DNA from: Candidatus Gottesmanbacteria bacterium RIFCSPLOWO2_01_FULL_49_10
GTDB lineage: Bacteria; Patescibacteriota; Microgenomatia; UBA10105; UBA927
Reading direction: 5' to 3'
Length of the DNA: 8,956 nucleotides
NCBI GenBank assembly: GCA_001781025.1
Contig: MFJZ01000016.1
Location: 1-8,956, forward strand
Shown: piece by piece, positions 5,948-8,956 of the stretch
How the letters are laid out: every line of letters starts with the position of its first letter
Numbering within the stretch: position 1 is the first letter of the stretch
The notes under the pieces: generated by a model
Databases searched by the model: none
Told to the model about the DNA's origin: nothing
What the model saw: only the letters and a program-made list of their open reading frames with translations
Translations under genes and position numbers: made by a program

Positions 5948-5957
5948 TGAGTGCCAA
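5931..5957 (+). promoter_or_regulatory. CIRCE-like operator (HrcA binding site)
   Basis: The sequence is TTAGCACTT, nine bases, GAGTGCCAA. The classical CIRCE element is TTAGCACTC-N9-GAGTGCTAA, so 16 of 18 arm positions match and the spacer length is exact. It covers the -10 box and the predicted start of lon transcription, the usual place for repression by HrcA, the heat-shock repressor. No hrcA gene lies in the window. Confidence 0.88.
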
Positions 5958-5964
5958 AATAGAT

Positions 5965-8436
5965 ATGGATATACTACCACGATCCGAACATATGCTCCCT
6001 GTGGTTCCGATACGGGACGGGATAGTTTTTCCGGGGACAGAGATGATCCTGACGTTCGGACGTCAACGGTCGGTCTCTGCTATAGAGGCGGCTCAATCTT
6101 CTGGTAAGCGCGTCGTCCTCGTCATGCAGCGCAATCCCAACGTCAACGATCCCACACAAACAGATCTATACACTACCGCAACGGTCGGCGAGATTGTGCA
6201 AATGATGAAAAACGAAGGAGAGATCAACGCGCTTGTTCGCGGGATTGCAAAAGTTGATATTGTCTCATACGAAGCGCTCGATCCATTTTTTGTCGCGAGG
6301 ATCGTGACTCTTGAAGATACGGTTGAAGAAACAGATGAAATTAAAGCCCTGACCAAACACCTCACCAATGAACTTCGCCGGGCAGTAAACATGGGCAAGT
6401 CCATGGATTTTTTGACGTTTATGAACATTATGTCCGGATTAGGGAGCCTTCAACTGTCGTATCAGATAGCTGGAATTCTAGATATTAAGCCCAGTGAACG
6501 ACAGGATCTTCTTGAGATCACGAATGTACGGGATCGCCTCGAAAAGGAAATTTCTCACCTGTCCCGTGAGGTAAAAATCCTTGAGCTTGAAAAAAAGATT
6601 GCCAGTAAAACCCAAGAAAAGTTTGACAAAAACGTTCGCGACCAGGTGCTTCGCGAGCGCATGAAGACCATAGAAAAAGAGTTAGGCGAAGAAAGTGAAA
6701 GCAAGGATGTAAAAGAACTGGCAGACAAGATTAAACACGCAGGCATGCCCGGTGAGGTACGAGAGAAAGCAGAGAAAGAACTATCTCGGCTTGCCCAAAT
6801 GTCCCAGTACAATCCGGAAGCGTCCTACGTGCGCACATACTTGGATTGGCTTATAGAGGTTCCCTGGGCGATCGCAAGTCCCAATAACGTCAACATAAAG
6901 GAGGCAGAAGCTGTCCTTAATGAAGATCATTATGGGCTCGCCAAGATCAAGGAGCGGATCTTGGAATACCTTGCCGTTATGAAGCTTCGTGCACACGCGG
7001 CAGATATGGAGGCGGTCCAAGTTCCAGAGCAAAAAGTCGACACGAAAGAGAAGCCCGCATCTGACCCCAGGAAAAAGAACGATAAATCCGCGCCAACCAT
7101 CCTGTGTTTTGTGGGCCCACCGGGAGTTGGAAAAACCTCGATAGGCAAATCTATCGCCCGTTCCCTCGGGAGAAAATTTGTAAAGATGTCTCTTGGAGGA
7201 ATCCGTGATGAAGCGGAAATCCGCGGGCATAGGCGTACGTACGTCGGAGCACTGCCGGGGAGAATTATACAAGGCATTAAACAGGCAGGGACAAAAAATC
7301 CGGTATTTATGCTTGATGAAATCGACAAAGTTGGTACTGATTTTCGAGGTGACCCGTCGGCCGCACTTCTTGAGGCGCTTGACCCTGAACAGAACTTTGC
7401 GTTTTCTGATCACTACCTGGAAGTTTCATTTGATCTCTCGGACGTGTTTTTTATTACCACGTGCAACGTGCTTGATACTATACCCCCGGCGCTTCGAGAC
7501 AGGCTCGAAGTCATCCATTTTCCGGGTTATACTGAGGAGGAAAAGTTTCATATCGCCCGTGACTTCCTTTTTGAAAAACAGCGCGTTATTCACGGCATAC
7601 CCGATGGGGTGGTAAAGCTTACTGATGATGCCGTCTATGAAATTATACGGCGATATACCCGTGAGGCTGGTGTACGGAATCTCGAGAGAGAAATTGCAAA
7701 ACTTTTCAGAAAAATCGCGAAAAGAATCGCCGATGTCGATCGCGAAAACGTGAAACACTGGAGAGTCGACACGAGGGATCTGCACCAATATTTAGGTCCG
7801 TACAAATATACCTCATACCTTGCCGAAAAAAACGACGAGGTCGGGATGTCAACGGGACTGGCATGGACAGAGGCAGGTGGAGACATCTTATTTATTGAAG
7901 TTGCGCTCATGCCGGGCAAAGGCAGCCTCACCCTTACCGGGCAACTAGGCGACGTCATGAAGGAATCCGGACAGGCAGCGTTTTCGTATGTCAGGAGTAG
8001 GTGGCGAACGCTCGGGTTGCCGGAGAAATTTTTTCAAAAACTCGATATCCACATTCACGTCCCCGAGGGAGCAGTACCCAAGGATGGGCCGTCGGCAGGG
8101 GCCGCAATCTGTACCGCTCTGGTTTCTGCTCTTACTAAGATTCCCGTCCGCAGGATCGTAGCGATGACGGGTGAGATTACGCTTCGCGGCAGAGTACTTG
8201 AAATTGGCGGTGTAAAAGAAAAAATAATCGCCGCGCATCGGGCCGGTATCAAAAAAGTAATTTTGCCAAAAAACAACAAAAAAGACTTAGAAGATATACC
8301 CAAAAGCGTGTTGACTGACTTGTCGTTTCACTTTGTCGAGCACATGGATGAAGTGCTAAAGGTCGCCCTCGCCAAGCCAATTCTTGTGGAACATCCCCTG
8401 TCAGTTACTCCTGGGCCGGCGCGCCTTACCGCGTAA
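5965..8436 (+). CDS. lon: ATP-dependent protease Lon (LonA type)
   Basis: Encodes 823 residues from ATG 5965, close to the usual LonA length. Lon unfolds and degrades damaged and regulatory proteins in the cytosol as a hexamer. The N-terminal LON domain (about 10-200) begins LPVVPIRDGIVFPG; a helical, charged region (about 205-270) is probably coiled coil. The AAA+ module has Walker A GPPGVGKTS (384-392) and Walker B VFMLDEIDK with Asp451/Glu452. The protease domain carries the catalytic Ser710 in PKDGPSAG and Lys753 in GGVKEK, 43 residues apart as in E. coli. Between EYLAVMKLR and the Walker A strand is a charged linker about 30 residues longer than in E. coli (roughly 343-376). TTG 5938 is in frame but lies in the promoter/operator, so it is excluded; ATG 5992 (MLPVVPIRDG) is an alternative. 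Control by HrcA is predicted from the operator upstream. Confidence 0.96.
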   Translation: MDILPRSEHMLPVVPIRDGIVFPGTEMILTFGRQRSVSAIEAAQSSGKRVVLVMQRNPNVNDPTQTDLYTTATVGEIVQMMKNEGEINALVRGIAKVDIVSYEALDPFFVARIVTLEDTVEETDEIKALTKHLTNELRRAVNMGKSMDFLTFMNIMSGLGSLQLSYQIAGILDIKPSERQDLLEITNVRDRLEKEISHLSREVKILELEKKIASKTQEKFDKNVRDQVLRERMKTIEKELGEESESKDVKELADKIKHAGMPGEVREKAEKELSRLAQMSQYNPEASYVRTYLDWLIEVPWAIASPNNVNIKEAEAVLNEDHYGLAKIKERILEYLAVMKLRAHAADMEAVQVPEQKVDTKEKPASDPRKKNDKSAPTILCFVGPPGVGKTSIGKSIARSLGRKFVKMSLGGIRDEAEIRGHRRTYVGALPGRIIQGIKQAGTKNPVFMLDEIDKVGTDFRGDPSAALLEALDPEQNFAFSDHYLEVSFDLSDVFFITTCNVLDTIPPALRDRLEVIHFPGYTEEEKFHIARDFLFEKQRVIHGIPDGVVKLTDDAVYEIIRRYTREAGVRNLEREIAKLFRKIAKRIADVDRENVKHWRVDTRDLHQYLGPYKYTSYLAEKNDEVGMSTGLAWTEAGGDILFIEVALMPGKGSLTLTGQLGDVMKESGQAAFSYVRSRWRTLGLPEKFFQKLDIHIHVPEGAVPKDGPSAGAAICTALVSALTKIPVRRIVAMTGEITLRGRVLEIGGVKEKIIAAHRAGIKKVILPKNNKKDLEDIPKSVLTDLSFHFVEHMDEVLKVALAKPILVEHPLSVTPGPARLTA

Positions 8437-8442
8437 CACCGG

Positions 8443-8956
8443 TCATTTCAGATACTCATACACTGCTTTGGATATTTCTGCGGCGATCTGGGCGGACTCC
8501 TTATCATCGGTTATGTCGCTTGAGAGGATGCCGATGAAATACACAAGCGGTGATTGTTCAACGATGCCTACATCATGGAGGACTCCTATCTCATTGCCGA
8601 TTTTGTGGTATACGGATGTTTCCTCCGGCAAGAGTGCGGGAATACGATCTTCAAAGTCCGTGTGCTTGAAGAATGCAAGCATTTCCTGTGTGGAGCTGGG
8701 ACTGGTCAGTTGACCCGTATATATTTTTTCAAAAAGGAGCTCCATGTCTTTATTTGACGTTTTGTTGTTGACGATATCCGTCTGGGTCAGGCCCCAGCTG
8801 TTTATAAGTGTTTGAATTTTGTCTACCCCGATGACGTGGTTTGCCAGTATGTACGCTGCCGTGTTATCGCTTTGTCCAATCATGAGTTTGGCAAGGGTTT
8901 TCAGCGAATAGACGCTGCCGGGAGATTCGTACCGGAGGGATCCCGTGCCAAAGTCC
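8443..8956 (-). CDS. Serine hydrolase, class A beta-lactamase-like (partial, N-terminus outside window)
   Basis: The frame is open from the right edge to TGA 8445-8443, giving about 171 C-terminal residues. The ATG at 8883 is internal: codons upstream of it continue the family sequence (YSLKTLAKLMIGQSDNTAA). The SDN motif, the second active-site motif of class A beta-lactamases and related DD-peptidases, is visible there. Near the end, YHKIGNEIGVLHDVGIV places a Lys-x-Gly in the position of the KTG box, with Ile instead of Thr. The SxxK nucleophile motif, and any signal peptide, lie outside the window. Proteins of this type in small genomes are usually exported and may act on peptidoglycan; whether this one hydrolyses beta-lactams cannot be told, and the KIG variant leaves that open. 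The gene converges on lon with 6 nt between stop codons. Confidence 0.85.
   Translation of the reverse strand, partial: DFGTGSLRYESPGSVYSLKTLAKLMIGQSDNTAAYILANHVIGVDKIQTLINSWGLTQTDIVNNKTSNKDMELLFEKIYTGQLTSPSSTQEMLAFFKHTDFEDRIPALLPEETSVYHKIGNEIGVLHDVGIVEQSPLVYFIGILSSDITDDKESAQIAAEISKAVYEYLK

Noticed and set aside
5938..5964. TTG 5938 as the lon start
   Set aside because: It falls inside the CIRCE-like operator and upstream of the predicted transcription start; ATG 5965 gives a normal N-terminus.
1..8956. Alternative genetic code with TGA as glycine (code 25), as in some related lineages
   Set aside because: TGA ends three genes at the expected family length (ferredoxin, gamma-alpha subunit, hydrolase).

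Overview
The window looks like a piece of a small, tightly packed genome from an uncultivated bacterium, most likely a candidate-phyla-radiation (Patescibacteria) lineage. The reasons are the compact layout with overlapping or nearly touching genes, a SufS/SufU-type iron-sulfur system with a short SufU, a two-subunit 2-oxoacid:ferredoxin oxidoreductase, weak Shine-Dalgarno sequences, and short palindromic or heptad repeats sitting inside reading frames. TAA, TAG and TGA all end recognisable genes, so the standard (or code 11) table applies. The lineage call is an inference from general knowledge of such genomes, not from a search.

Layout: 3-831 (+) holds the end of sufS, then sufU, then a small three-cysteine ferredoxin. 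This is the tail of an Fe-S cluster operon whose other suf genes would lie upstream. Converging on it, and overlapping the ferredoxin by 12 nt, is 820-3189 (-), a large AMP-forming acyl-CoA synthetase/ligase fused to a GNAT acyltransferase domain. Across a 56-bp divergent gap, 3246-4994 and 5044-5904 (+) encode the fused gamma-alpha and the beta subunits of a 2-oxoacid:ferredoxin oxidoreductase. Next comes 5965-8436 (+), a LonA protease with its own promoter. A partial serine beta-lactamase-like hydrolase (8443-8956, -) converges on lon with only 6 nt between them.

How the genes fit together: SufS and SufU supply sulfur for Fe-S clusters, which the ferredoxin and the oxidoreductase beta subunit need. 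The oxidoreductase would make acyl-CoA and reduced ferredoxin from 2-oxoacids. The divergent ligase-GNAT protein handles acyl-CoA or acyl-adenylate and probably transfers the acyl group to an amine. The functional link between these last two is an inference from position only.

Most notable points: (1) a CIRCE-type HrcA operator, with exact 9-bp spacing, overlaps the -10 box of the lon promoter, suggesting heat-shock control of lon by HrcA; (2) two copies of one 37-bp palindromic element lie in the same frame within the ligase gene, with all four differences compatible with the hairpin on the + strand, resembling the Rickettsia palindromic elements found inside genes; (3) sufU carries an AAAGTTN heptad array apparently split by a 21-bp GC-rich palindrome, adding about 12 residues between two metal-ligand motifs; (4) a related AAAGTGN heptad array covers the end of the oxidoreductase alpha gene and forms an imperfect inverted repeat ending right at the beta start codon. 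No tRNA, rRNA, CRISPR array, transposase or phage gene was seen.
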